A stretch of DNA of 64,000 nucleotides from Candidatus Heimdallarchaeota archaeon (GTDB lineage: Archaea; Asgardarchaeota; Heimdallarchaeia; Heimdallarchaeales; Kariarchaeaceae). A model generated the notes under the pieces. The model did no database searches, was not told the DNA's origin, and worked only from the letters and a program-made list of their open reading frames with translations. This document shows positions 1 through 10,800 of this stretch, piece by piece (the first letter of the stretch is position 1; each line of letters starts with the position of its first letter). The stretch lies in NCBI GenBank assembly GCA_026702845.1, contig JADCLS010000002.1, positions 1-64,000 of the forward strand, written 5' to 3'. Both the position numbers and the translations under genes were made by a program.

Positions 1-60
1 GTTGATAGCACTAGTCGATCTAGACCCTCTACCTTTTATCTAGTTCGGTTATAGGCGAAT
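1..60 (+). rRNA. possible 3' end of 23S rRNA (partial)
   Basis: The first eight bases (GTTGATAG) match the block near the 3' end of 23S rRNA. They are followed by CACTAGTCGATCTAGACC, which resembles the terminal archaeal segment of the type CACUAAnnGAnC-AGACC. The helix that normally separates these blocks is missing here, so the match could be chance. A T-run at 234-240 on the same strand fits a plus-strand transcript ending upstream of the convergent icd gene. The exact end cannot be set. Weak call. Confidence 0.28.
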
Positions 61-98
61 CTTGCGCACAACTATATCTGAACTGTTAACAATAATAT

Positions 99-120
99 CA
101 TTGAGCCTACCGGCTCAATG
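99..120. repeat. perfect 9-bp hairpin
   Basis: CATTGAGCC, a TACC loop, then GGCTCAATG form a perfect inverted repeat of 9 bp with a 4-nt loop. No T-run follows directly on either strand, so it is not a classical intrinsic terminator. It could be a processing or stability element after the putative rRNA end. Confidence 0.6.
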
Positions 121-233
121 TATCACAAAATGATTTTCGGAAATCCTTATCATAAATATTGCAATAAACTGTTTTCTGACACGATTATCTGAAAATAAGA
201 GAAAATCAACCACAAATCGCTAATTAAGAACTA

Positions 234-240
234 TTTTTTT
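234..240 (+). terminator. T-run, candidate archaeal terminator
   Basis: Seven consecutive T on the plus strand lie in an AT-rich gap before the convergent icd gene. Archaeal termination commonly uses T-runs without hairpins. It would serve a plus-strand transcript from the left edge. Confidence 0.3.
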
Positions 241-297
241 AATTTATTTCTAGCTAGATAATTATTACAAAATTATAATTAAATATTTAATCAATAA

Positions 298-1530
298 TTA
301 TTTGAGTAATTTAGCTTTGAGTCTATTATCAAGCTCATCCATGAACTCTACAGTAGTCATCCAAGTATCTCTTGGAGGATTGAGATCGCCTTGAACAGAA
401 CGGGCAAGATCTTTGGTGTATTTACCATCCACAACAGCCTCTACACAAACCTGCTCGAGTGTCTCAGCAAATTTCACCAGATCATCATTACCATCAAGTC
501 TTCCTCTGTGTTTCAGACCAACAGTCCAAGCATAAATAGAGGCAACAGGATTGGTAGAAGTCTCCTTACCTTTCTGGTGCTCTCTGTAATGTCGTGTCAC
601 GGTACCATGGGCTGCTTCTGCCTCAATTGTCTTTCCATCTGGTGCCTTGAGGAAGGAGGTCATCATACCTAAGCTTCCAAATCCCTGAGCTACTGTATCT
701 GATTGCACATCACCATCGTAGTTCTTACAAGCCCAGACAATTCCACCTTCCCATTTGAGAACCTGAGCTACCATATCATCAATGAGCCTGTGCTCATAGG
801 TGATACCAGCTGCCTGGAATTTTTCTTTGTATTCCTGCTCAAATACTTCAGCAAAAATATCCCTGAATCTGCCATCATATGCCTTTAATATTGTGTTCTT
901 GGTGGATAGATAACAATCATATCCCTTCTCAAGAGCTACATCCATAGATGCACGAGCAAAGTCTCTTATGGAATCATCATGATTGAACATTGCCATGGCC
1001 ACACCACCATTTTCGGGAAAATTATTAACTTCCCATTCTTCAGTTACACCATTTGCACCCTCAAATACCATCTTGAGTTTACCAGCACCTTTGATCACCA
1101 CATCAGTGGCTTTATACTGGTCTGCATGAGCATGACGACCAACCACTATAGGCTTGGTCCAAGCAGGAACAAGTTTTGGAATGTTCGAGCAGACAATGGG
1201 CTCACGGAAGATGGTTCCTCCAATGATATTACGGATTGTTCCATTGGGGGATTTCCACATCTTCTTCAGGTTGAACTCGGCTACACGGTCCTCATCTGGC
1301 GTGATGGTGGCACACTTGATACCTACATTGTACTTTAGGATGGCATGAGCTGCATCAACAGTGACTTGATCATCAGTTGCATCTCTGTTCTCAACACTTA
1401 GGTCGTATTCCTTGATATCAATGTCCAGATATGGGAGAATGAGTTTGTCTTTTATCCATTTCCAAATGATTCTGGTCATTTCATCTCCGTTAAGATCCAC
1501 AACTGGATTTTCAACTTTTATCTTGTTCAT
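298..1530 (-). CDS. icd: NADP-dependent isocitrate dehydrogenase, eukaryotic (IDH1-like) type
   Basis: This enzyme oxidatively decarboxylates isocitrate to 2-oxoglutarate and makes NADPH in the cytoplasm. The 410-residue length and motifs match the eukaryotic cytosolic/mitochondrial NADP-IDH family rather than the E. coli or Sulfolobus types. Substrate residues fall almost at human IDH1 numbering: S94, N96 and R100 in [10 protein letters not shown]109, R132 in GRHAHADQY, and Y139. The metal-binding region is YDGDVQSD (about 271-278). The [11 protein letters not shown] segment is intact. It starts at ATG 1530 with no clear Shine-Dalgarno sequence, and an AT-rich TATA-like stretch lies upstream. 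With malate dehydrogenase at 40.9 kb it points to TCA-cycle chemistry. Codon use looks like that of a well-expressed gene. Confidence 0.95.
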   Translation of the reverse strand: MNKIKVENPVVDLNGDEMTRIIWKWIKDKLILPYLDIDIKEYDLSVENRDATDDQVTVDAAHAILKYNVGIKCATITPDEDRVAEFNLKKMWKSPNGTIRNIIGGTIFREPIVCSNIPKLVPAWTKPIVVGRHAHADQYKATDVVIKGAGKLKMVFEGANGVTEEWEVNNFPENGGVAMAMFNHDDSIRDFARASMDVALEKGYDCYLSTKNTILKAYDGRFRDIFAEVFEQEYKEKFQAAGITYEHRLIDDMVAQVLKWEGGIVWACKNYDGDVQSDTVAQGFGSLGMMTSFLKAPDGKTIEAEAAHGTVTRHYREHQKGKETSTNPVASIYAWTVGLKHRGRLDGNDDLVKFAETLEQVCVEAVVDGKYTKDLARSVQGDLNPPRDTWMTTVEFMDELDNRLKAKLLK

Positions 1531-1807
1531 ATAGGAGAGAAAAAAAACTCTCTTATTATTATATTGATATTGATATACAAAAATTAACTAGTCACTGATC
1601 ATCTGAGACGATAATACGATTTACTTTGTCTAAGTGTAAAGAAAGACTTGAAATAATCTGAAGCTGAAATAATTTGCATATATACTTCTTCTGTTCTTAT
1701 ATATTGAGATCTATTGAGTAGAAATTAGTTAAATAACCTGCATATCACACTTCTGAATGCAATTTGGTCAGAGTATCATAAAACCAATCTCTGGATCAGT
1801 CCAAAGG

Positions 1808-2359
1808 TTAGATCTCTAATTCTTCTATTTGTGATATAATTAGTGTCAAAAAATCCTGATGAGTTTTCAAATTGTGTGTGGCTCTCAAGAATTGTTCTGA
1901 ATTAACCTCTAGGTACGGAACTTTGTATCCACCCCATTTGGATAATTCTTCAGCATATTTGCTACCTTCATCAAATGATACTTCTCTATCTGGGGAATAA
2001 TATCCCACCAAACCCATGGGAATTATCATATCCTCATTGTTCTCCATGCATTCAGTTATCCAGTTTGGTAAATTATCAAAACTACGTTTATTCGATATAT
2101 CATAGAGCAAAATCATTGCTTGACTTCCCAAATAGTTTACTTCTCGTACTGATTTCAGACGCATCTCCTCAGATAGTTGCCAAAATTGTAGGGCAAACTT
2201 CCTCCCTTTCAATATAATGGTTTTGACTGCAAATATTGGGTTCTGATCAGACCTATCCTGCTCTAATTCCTCATTAAGGTAAATTTGTAGATAATTATTT
2301 TTCTTGTCAAAATCATCACCCAAAATGAGAATTTTTATCTTGGTCATGCTTACTGCCAT
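1808..2359 (-). CDS. degenerate Ras/Rab-like GTPase (pseudo-GTPase)
   Basis: This 183-residue protein keeps the layout of a small GTPase: a beta1-like KIKILILG start, a G3-region beta strand (LQFWQLSEEM), then AMILLYDISNKRSFDNLPNWI, a hallmark Rab/Ras alpha3-beta4 segment. The nucleotide-binding motifs are eroded. The P-loop GxxxxGK[ST] is replaced by GDDFDKKNNY, DxxGQ by QLSEE, and NKxD by a GLVGYYSPD segment. It probably does not bind or hydrolyse GTP normally and may be a scaffold or regulator. The start is ATG 2359, or ATG 2347 (MTKIKILIL). It stands alone between icd and the surface-protein operon. The reading frame is intact over its whole length, which argues against random decay. Confidence 0.65.
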   Translation of the reverse strand: MAVSMTKIKILILGDDFDKKNNYLQIYLNEELEQDRSDQNPIFAVKTIILKGRKFALQFWQLSEEMRLKSVREVNYLGSQAMILLYDISNKRSFDNLPNWITECMENNEDMIIPMGLVGYYSPDREVSFDEGSKYAEELSKWGGYKVPYLEVNSEQFLRATHNLKTHQDFLTLIISQIEELEI

Positions 2360-2777
2360 ATACAGACAACTCTCACTTTCTCAACTAAAAGGATTCTTAG
2401 ATAGTACCATTGTCTTGTTCAAAATATGTAAATTTTCCCGATAATTATGTATTTTGTTTGTCTAAATAAGCATGTTTGTTTGTTTTTTATTTTCGAGCTT
2501 CTTAGATTAAAATTTCAATTTATTTTTTTTTTAATGATTTATAATCCTTCCACGATTTCTTTTCAAAATGCCACCAGTCATCACATATAATCTTTTCGAG
2601 ACAACTTTGATATCAGAATAGTGGATATACCTAACATAATTGTTTACATTTCCATTATCAGAGATTTCGCTTATTACAAAAACTACTTTTTTTTTACCAA
2701 TAATAAGTTTTTACTATAATGAAGTGCACATACTTTATTTACTTTTGAAAATCCTCAATACAGAGAAGGCATAATCA
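2360..2777. other. 418-bp intergenic region upstream of surface-protein operon
   Basis: Very AT-rich DNA with several homopolymeric T and A tracts, including T-runs near 2521-2533 and 2689-2696. No gene or RNA was recognised. It must hold divergent promoters for the pseudo-GTPase (minus) and the surface-protein operon (plus). Confidence 0.5.
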
Positions 2778-5700
2778 ATGAACAAAAAAATCCTAATTTT
2801 GATAATATTCATTACTCAAGCAAATTTGATAAGTAATGGGTTCAATCCAGCTTCTGGCTTATATTTTAATATCACTGTAATTCAAAACGACCCTCCTATG
2901 ATAAGTCTAGAGGCCTATTCTGAGAATGAAATGAATCTTTTTAATCACAATGGTCTTACTCTTCCATTGGACGGTGAATTGTCCACATACCAGCTGATAA
3001 GTTCTGTTGGCATATTTCAACATCAAGGGGTGGAAATCACCGCGATTGAGCATGATAATACCGATAATATATTTATTCTTGCTAATTTTGATACAGCAGT
3101 TCTTAATTTTACAGAAACAGGATTTAATACCAATGGATCTCAGACGCAATTTATTTCAGGAACTCCATCTATTCAATCATCATTTTTGCTGTGTTACAAC
3201 TCCATAAATGAATTTAAATTTGGTAAAGAATTGGATTTTGATGACGATTATGACTATTTCATGAAATCAATGGAGATAACAGAATATGGTGATATTGTTC
3301 TACTCTCACTTAAAAATCCAGTGTCCTTGGATTACGATTCACAAGAGACTGATGTTACCTTGCTTAAGCTCTCTAGTGATCTGCAGAACATAACAAAAAC
3401 TTCCTTCGGAGGAAATGGAAGAGAGATATTAGGAATTCCTGAGGATTCGGACATGGGTGTAGCAGATCTACCAACAGATCTGCTAGAAATTGATTCAGAA
3501 GGTAATGTGGTTATTGCTGGTGTCACCTATTCAGATATTTTTCATCCAGAATCAGATGATCCCAGAAAAGATGTTCTTCTGGTGAGTGAGGGAGATATAC
3601 ATTATGTTAATTCATTAGGATCCGATGGGATTGGTCCAGGACAAGTCCATGAAGCTATAGGTGTATCCTATAATGAGACACATATCTTTGCAGGAGACTG
3701 GGGTAATGGAAAAGTAGAGATATTTGACTTGGAGGGAAAGTATGAATCACAACTTCTTATGCCAACACTAGCAGACTTTCCCCTGACCTTTGTAAAAGGT
3801 CTTGTCGCAAACTCAACTCATGTTTTAGTATTATGCGAGTATACAGATATGTCATATCAAAGTTGGGAGTATAGGGTGAATATCTTTGATTCAGCTGGGA
3901 ATCAGGTTAAATGGTTTGGATATTATGGAGCAAATGAAAATGAGTTTACATATTTATGGGATATTGATATGAATGATACTCACATTTTTGTTGCTGAAGG
4001 TGGAGATATGAAGGTTTTTGATCTTGCAGGTAATTTTGTTACCTTCTTTGGATCTCAGACCAGAGGTGTTGCGGTTAATGATACACATATATTATCAATA
4101 GACTACGCCAACCATAGAGTTCAAGTCTATGATTCAAAATTTGTACTACAGGATCAATTTGGCAGTTCTGGCACTGGAAATGGACAATTTATGGATATTT
4201 CTGGCATTGCAATCCATGAAGAATATATCTATGTGGGAGATGCTACACTTGACAGAGTGCAGATATTCGACCTGGCAGGCAATTTTGTATCCGTATTGGG
4301 TGTTTCTGGGTCTGGTGATGGCCAGATGAATTTGGTTCGAGACATCAGTGTGAACAAATATACAGGAGAGATATATGTGGCAGAGGGGCTAAATAGCAGG
4401 ATACAGGTATTTGAATGGGATTCGGGTCAGTTTGAATATTCTCTTAATTTAATGAATTATAACATAGATAAAATAAGCCCACACGTATCTGCTCCGACAC
4501 TTGAGGAGTTGTTAGATTATGAGGCCATCTTTTTATATTCAGCAGTTCAATATTATGATTCAACTTTCTTAGGGAATACAATTGCGGATTACATCGACCA
4601 AGGAGGTTTTGTCGTCCTGGACTCAAATTCCTTCAGTAATAGATCATCAGCAGAGATTTATGGTAGGTTTGGAACTGAAGAGTACAACCCTATGGATCAG
4701 GGTTATAATGATGGTATAGTTAGACTATATAATGGGAGTTCACAACATGATTTTGTAACTGGTACAGATGGATATTATTCGTATTCAATTATTGCAACAA
4801 TATCAAACGGTTCAGAGCTAGTAGCATCGTATGAAGATGGAGTTCCATTTGTCAGCATAAAGGGAAATGTATTATCGATCAATACTAGACCAATTTATAG
4901 TGATATTGCGGCAAATTTCGCTTTGATCTCTCATCTGGCCATACGTTCCAAAATAATGGAATACCCGACACTATTTGTGCTTAAAACAACAGATGAATTT
5001 GAATATGTATCAAGCAGACTGATCCAATCAAAAGATTCGGCTTCCTGTTTTACAACTAGTCTAGCCCTTGATGATTATAATAATATATATCTGGGAGGTT
5101 CAAGCAAGTCCAGGTTCAACTTGAATGGGAGTAATACACCCTACCGCAGTGTAAATTTTGTTCAGGATCAAGATTTCGATGGAAATGGGTCGATAGATGA
5201 TACGGATCTTGGATTGAGTGGATCTGCATATATCATATCCTTGAATAGCACCCTCCATATGTCTTCATTGACTACTCTTGGAGGAATCTACCACTCAGCA
5301 ATTTATGATCTTGAGTACAATAACAGCAGATTATACGCAGCTGGGCAATCCCTGTCAACGGATTTAGTACTTAACCCAAATATTGACTTGCAAGTATTGC
5401 AACCAAGCAATGGTTCTGGTTTTATAGCAGAATTCAATCCTATTGATTGGAATCTCTATTATTATCAAAGTTTTGGTGATCCACAAGTAGAAGTTGAAGG
5501 ATCTGTCATATGGGATATAGACCTTCAATCAGATAACATATACTATTCAGGGGGTTTTCATGTCGATACGCTGCTGTCTGAGTTTACTGGTGAAGGAATT
5601 TTTGCCAAAAGTGATTTTGCTTCTCCCTTAGACAATAAAATTCCATTAGTTGGGATTTTGGATGACACACAACAAGTTGTTTTCTCAACCTTGCTACCCT

Positions 5701-7847
5701 CAGAGATTGGTTCTCTCTCCCCTATAACCGTGCGAAATAGCACAGGAGAATTGCTTTGGATTACATCAAACTCCAGTTCAATACAAATATTCTATATAGA
5801 AGATACAGATCATGATGGATTAAGTAATTATAATGAGATTACCAACTATGGATCAAACCCGTCATCCATTGATTCTGATGAGGATGGACTTGAAGATCCT
5901 GTTGAGATCTATGTATACAATACATTGCCATATTCCAGCGATACAGATTTTGATTGCTTACCTGATGGATGGGAGGTTGAAAATGGGTTTAATCCGGTTT
6001 ATTATGATGCAAATACCGATCTTGATAATGATGGGCTAAATGCAATTGATGAAATAAATGCAGGCACCAGTTTTCTAAGCAATGATACCGATAGTGATGG
6101 AATATCAGACTATGAAGAATATATGATATATCAAACAAATGGTAGTAATGTTGATACTGATTCTGATGGCCTGAATGATGCATTTGAGATTTTTAATTCT
6201 TTTACAGATCCTAGTAGTAATGATACAGATCTTGATCGTCTTTCAGATAGTGATGAAATCTTGAATGAAATAACAATTTGTGATACAAATAATGCAAATT
6301 GCGTCTCAGGATATACAGATCCACTTGAGAAGGATATGGATGTTGATGGACTTACTGATTATGAAGAGCTGATTATGTCAGTGACAGTACCATGGAATCC
6401 TGATACAGATGATGATGGTCTTACAGATTTTGAAGAGTATTATTACTATGGCACAAATGGCTGGTCTGTTGATACAGATGGAGATACACTGAATGATACA
6501 TTTGAGATTATTATTATCCAGACAGATCCTAATGATCCTGATTGTGATGATGATGGGTTAGACGATGCATACGAGATTTTCATTAGCCAGACAGATCCTA
6601 AAAATTCGGATACAGATGGAGATGGCTTGAATGATGCCTTTGAGGTGAATATCTCAGGAACTCACCCACTCTATGCAGATTATGATAATGATACACTAAA
6701 TGATTTTGTTGAAGTTAATTATGGATCTAATAGTACCAACCCTGATAGTGATGGTGATTTACTTCCAGATTACTGGGAATACAGGTATAGTCTTGATAGC
6801 AGTTTGAATGAAACCTATTTAGATTTTGATTCTGACAAGCTCAATAATTTGATGGAATATTATAATGCAACCAATCCAGTGAAAAATGACACAGATGATG
6901 ATGGTCTCGATGATTTTTCAGAGCTTGTTAATGGAACTGATCCTAATTCTATGGATACAGACGATGATATGCTGCTAGATGGTCAGGAAGTACTAACTTA
7001 TGGTACTGATCCACTAATGAGGGATACTGATCAAGATCAACTAATTGATTCAGTTGAGATTTTTGTCACCTTCAGCGATCCTCTGTCGTTTGATACCGAT
7101 GGAGATGGATTAAGTGATTATGATGAGCTATTCTATCATACCTTGGTGTTAGTAAATGATACGGATAATGACAATCTTACTGATGCCTATGAGATATTTT
7201 CATCATTCACCAACCCTCTTATGAATGATACCGATTTAGATGGTTTGGATGATTATAGTGAATTGTTCATCTATTATTTGGATCCAAACAATCCAGATAT
7301 GGATGAGGATACCATCCTAGATGGGGAGGAGATATATTCGGGATATGACCCTATGAATCCGGATACTGATGGAGATCTAATTTTTGATGGCAAGGAACTA
7401 GAACTAGGAACGGATGTTCTGAATAATGACACGGATAGTGATGGATTATCTGATGGGTTGGAGGTATTTACCCTCAATTCAGATCCAAATGCATCAGATA
7501 CTGATGAAGATGGTATGAATGATTTATACGAGGCAGAACATGGCTTGAAAATCTCCGTGAAGGATGATTCTGAAGATCCAGATAGTGACGGACTAACAAA
7601 TATAAGAGAAATGAACCTAGGAACAGATCCTCGAAATTCCGATTCTGATGAGGATGGATATGTGGATGGATATGAGGTAGATCACGGAATGGACCCACTC
7701 ACATTCAATGATCCACCTGCTGCTCGTGACAGAATTCAAGGGGGTATCGAGGAGAGTCCATGGTTGGCAGGTGCTGCTCTGACATCATTTATAGGCTCAA
7801 TAAGTCTATTGATGGTGCAATTAGTCGGACGGAGGTTCCGAAAATAA
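2778..7847 (+). CDS. giant secreted surface protein: NHL propeller, Ca-binding thrombospondin-3-like repeats, C-terminal anchor
   Basis: This is a 1,689-residue protein with an N-terminal signal peptide (MNKKILILIIFITQ). Residues about 270-550 hold NHL/6-bladed-propeller repeats, with recurring VQIFDLAGNFV-type strands and GSSGTGNGQF-type turns. Residues about 555-680 look like a Rossmann-like, amidotransferase-fold region. Residues about 1008-1640 are a long array of acidic repeats of the DTDGDGLSDYDE type, about every 20-25 residues, typical of Ca-binding thrombospondin type-3 or dockerin-like spacers. The C-terminus has one membrane helix and a basic tail (GRRFRK), so the protein should stand on the outer face of the membrane. 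It is the first gene of an operon; the next gene starts 10 bp after its stop. The likely role is surface structure or adhesion; a specific ligand cannot be inferred. Confidence 0.85.
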   Translation: MNKKILILIIFITQANLISNGFNPASGLYFNITVIQNDPPMISLEAYSENEMNLFNHNGLTLPLDGELSTYQLISSVGIFQHQGVEITAIEHDNTDNIFILANFDTAVLNFTETGFNTNGSQTQFISGTPSIQSSFLLCYNSINEFKFGKELDFDDDYDYFMKSMEITEYGDIVLLSLKNPVSLDYDSQETDVTLLKLSSDLQNITKTSFGGNGREILGIPEDSDMGVADLPTDLLEIDSEGNVVIAGVTYSDIFHPESDDPRKDVLLVSEGDIHYVNSLGSDGIGPGQVHEAIGVSYNETHIFAGDWGNGKVEIFDLEGKYESQLLMPTLADFPLTFVKGLVANSTHVLVLCEYTDMSYQSWEYRVNIFDSAGNQVKWFGYYGANENEFTYLWDIDMNDTHIFVAEGGDMKVFDLAGNFVTFFGSQTRGVAVNDTHILSIDYANHRVQVYDSKFVLQDQFGSSGTGNGQFMDISGIAIHEEYIYVGDATLDRVQIFDLAGNFVSVLGVSGSGDGQMNLVRDISVNKYTGEIYVAEGLNSRIQVFEWDSGQFEYSLNLMNYNIDKISPHVSAPTLEELLDYEAIFLYSAVQYYDSTFLGNTIADYIDQGGFVVLDSNSFSNRSSAEIYGRFGTEEYNPMDQGYNDGIVRLYNGSSQHDFVTGTDGYYSYSIIATISNGSELVASYEDGVPFVSIKGNVLSINTRPIYSDIAANFALISHLAIRSKIMEYPTLFVLKTTDEFEYVSSRLIQSKDSASCFTTSLALDDYNNIYLGGSSKSRFNLNGSNTPYRSVNFVQDQDFDGNGSIDDTDLGLSGSAYIISLNSTLHMSSLTTLGGIYHSAIYDLEYNNSRLYAAGQSLSTDLVLNPNIDLQVLQPSNGSGFIAEFNPIDWNLYYYQSFGDPQVEVEGSVIWDIDLQSDNIYYSGGFHVDTLLSEFTGEGIFAKSDFASPLDNKIPLVGILDDTQQVVFSTLLPSEIGSLSPITVRNSTGELLWITSNSSSIQIFYIEDTDHDGLSNYNEITNYGSNPSSIDSDEDGLEDPVEIYVYNTLPYSSDTDFDCLPDGWEVENGFNPVYYDANTDLDNDGLNAIDEINAGTSFLSNDTDSDGISDYEEYMIYQTNGSNVDTDSDGLNDAFEIFNSFTDPSSNDTDLDRLSDSDEILNEITICDTNNANCVSGYTDPLEKDMDVDGLTDYEELIMSVTVPWNPDTDDDGLTDFEEYYYYGTNGWSVDTDGDTLNDTFEIIIIQTDPNDPDCDDDGLDDAYEIFISQTDPKNSDTDGDGLNDAFEVNISGTHPLYADYDNDTLNDFVEVNYGSNSTNPDSDGDLLPDYWEYRYSLDSSLNETYLDFDSDKLNNLMEYYNATNPVKNDTDDDGLDDFSELVNGTDPNSMDTDDDMLLDGQEVLTYGTDPLMRDTDQDQLIDSVEIFVTFSDPLSFDTDGDGLSDYDELFYHTLVLVNDTDNDNLTDAYEIFSSFTNPLMNDTDLDGLDDYSELFIYYLDPNNPDMDEDTILDGEEIYSGYDPMNPDTDGDLIFDGKELELGTDVLNNDTDSDGLSDGLEVFTLNSDPNASDTDEDGMNDLYEAEHGLKISVKDDSEDPDSDGLTNIREMNLGTDPRNSDSDEDGYVDGYEVDHGMDPLTFNDPPAARDRIQGGIEESPWLAGAALTSFIGSISLLMVQLVGRRFRK

Positions 7848-7851
7848 GGAG
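7846..7851 (+). promoter_or_regulatory. Shine-Dalgarno AAGGAG that decides the next start
   Basis: AAGGAG overlaps the stop codon of the upstream gene. It abuts a TTG at 7852 but lies 6 nt before ATG 7858. This favours ATG 7858 over TTG 7852 and indicates translation coupled within one operon. Confidence 0.65.
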
Positions 7852-7857
7852 TTGAAA

Positions 7858-10800
7858 ATGATGGCAGTATCAAAATATGCTACATCTGGCACTGCTGGTG
7901 CATTGTTTATTATTGGACTACTACTTACTAGTATGGTGTATAATGATTATACTGGTTATCAAGATACACTCGCTAGTCTTGAAGATGACGCAATATTTAC
8001 TCAATCCGAAACCGTATATATTGGAGAAGAAGTACTGTTCAAGCTAAAACCTGCTCTTTTGAGTGCAGAGTATGGTATCGATTATTTTATGTGGGATTTT
8101 CACGATGGAAATGGAATATATGTAAGTACTCGTGAAGATAGTAGCCTAGCTCATACTTTCATGCAAGCAGGATTATATTTAGTCTCAGTTCTTGCAATGC
8201 GAGGTTCTATCAGTAGAATATTCACTATACCTATAACAGTGATACCCTCTGCACAGGAAATTACAATTCTCCCAACAAAAAATGTCGCATTTGAAGATGA
8301 AGAAATAAAATTCGATGTAAAGGAAACAGAAGCTTACACTCCCATCCTTAATTTTCTCTGGGAATTTGGTGATGGATCAACGGAAGTAGGGGATTCAGTA
8401 ATCCACAATTACTCTGATGCAGGGAACTATACTGTCAGAGTTCGAGGATATACCAATGATAGCCTTGTGTATACTGGATTTTGTGATATTTCTATTGAAA
8501 ATAAAATTCCCATTGCCGATATTGCGACTTCAATTAATGATATTTCTGAGGATGTTTCAGTTAATTTCTTCGGGATAGCAGATGATACAAAATCAGATAT
8601 CAGTTCTTTGAAATATGTATGGGAGTTTGGAGATGGATTAATGACAATTGGTCAGAATACTTCCCATTTCTATCCAGATGATGGAACATATGATGTAAAA
8701 TTACATGTTATTGATAACAACGGTGGTATCGGAACTTCAATAACAACAATAAGTGTAGAAAATCACATCCCTTCAATCACTAACATATGGAATGAAAGGG
8801 AGTATTATACTCAGGGAGAGACTATTACAACATATTCAGAGATTCAAGATTCATTGAGTGATCAAAGCCTTCTTCAGTATTTCTGGAGTATTCCTGGCTA
8901 TGGCCAGGTGAATTCATATCCATTTTTTGAAGTTGGTAATCAGTCAATAAACCTGACAGTTGTGGATGATAATGGTGCATTAGCAACTGGATCTACAGAC
9001 AGCTTTGAGATTATCAATGCAAATCCTTTTATCAGCCTAATTGGAGCATCTAGTCACTATAATCTTTCCTTCAAAACTTGGGGTACATTGGATACTTTGT
9101 TCAATATCTCCCTATTCCAAGATGGAATTGCTTCTCATAATATCACACTAGTCAATCTAGATCTAACCCGAAATAATTCTCGGATGGAGTACACAATCTA
9201 TAATCTGACACAGCCACTTTATCAATACTGGGATATTTTGTTTAACTCCTCAAATTCCGTAGAATTTGATAATTACTTAGAAACCACCTTCTCATTTGAG
9301 GATCATGAACCCATCTCATTGGTGAATTATTGTAGCTCAACTTCTAGCCCGTGTAGCTCCTCATCTGGTAGATTCCCGACTGCACCACTTGATAGAGGAT
9401 TTCCTGTGAAATATAATTTCTCAGTTTTTGACCCAGGCAATGATAATCTTACAGTTACCATGAAAATGGGTGATACTGAATTCATAAGAAATATAACCAG
9501 TCCTCACTATGGTCCTACTACAGGAACTGTTTCAGTTACTGCATCACTACCCTATGGCATTCTCCCAAGTAAAATAAGATATTATATTACGGATGAGTAT
9601 GGAGGATCATCAAAGGAATATACACTGCCAATTATTGATTTTGCAAGGATTGAAAAACCTGTTGCATTTCAGGATCAACCAACTTGGAATTATTTCGGAT
9701 ATCATATAAGACATTTCGCTCCTAGAGGAATAATTGGTATGCCCAATGAAATAAATTTGGGTGAGGAGAAGAGATTTCTTATCAATACAAATGAACCTGG
9801 TAATACCACGCTCCATTTTGTTTGGCATTTCGGTTCTGGTTACCAAAGCAGTCAACGATACCCACTATATACTTATGAGACACAAGGAACATACCTGCTG
9901 TGGGTGCACATTCAGGATGATTATTATGATCATGTTGAGTTCATGTGGTTGAATGCAACCGCTGGGTTTCCAGAGGTATATCCAATTGTTCAAGGCATGT
10001 ATATTGAGGGTGAAGAGCTTAGCTTTATCGTTGCTGGGTTGGATAGCGATGGAATGAATTACTATCCACACTGGGATTTTGGAGATGGGACTACTGGGTT
10101 CGGTATGAATTGCAAACATACCTACACTTTATCTGGAAATTACACCGTTGTACTTACCCTTCGGGATGCGTATGGTAATTATGATATTACTGAATTCCTT
10201 GTGATAATTTACAATCCTCCTCCAGAGAATATCCTTGATCTGCTATCGACATATGAACTAAAGGAAGGGGAGAATCTTATTATTTACCCCAAGATTGAAG
10301 ATAGCCCCTTTGATTTGCTCCATTTGAGATACACATGGAACCTTGATGGTGAAATTTCAGATGATTCTTCTATTTCTATAAGAACTAACAAAGCAACAAA
10401 TTTCGGTATTTTAAGTGTGTTCGATCCGGAGGGGGAAAACTTTACCCATTCATTTACCTACAATATCACAAGTAATCCACTGGAAATCGCAGTTCTTACT
10501 AGGAATAACATCTATGGATCAACAAATATCGTCTTTGATTTTATTGGTATGGTTGCTCCATCGATATTCTACAAGGAATCGTATAGAACTCAGACGAGAA
10601 TTGATTTCAGTTTATCAGGAAAGGATGGTTCTATTGACTCTGGTACCGCGGAGTATGATCCAACCGGATATAAATTTATTGCATCAGTTAATCTATCACC
10701 TATTGCCGATGAGATAGCTATCATAAACCTAAAGAATGATATTGCTAATAATGTTCCACTTACTCCTGAAAATAGTCTATCTGGTGAATACAGAATTAGG

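Noticed and set aside
5800..7690. repetitive GATACAGATG-type DNA as a tandem repeat element
   Set aside because: The periodicity comes from the DTDxDG protein repeats in the coding sequence and drifts at synonymous positions, so it is coding and not a separate DNA element.
7474..7698. His-rich minus-strand ORFs (also at 5989-6183 and 10889-11113)
   Set aside because: They are antisense to the acidic Ca-binding repeats; GAT/GAC repeats read as His/Ile/Ser codons on the opposite strand.
7852..7857. TTG 7852 as start of the second surface protein
   Set aside because: AAGGAG at 7846-7851 directly abuts it, leaving no spacing. ATG 7858 has the correct 6-nt distance.
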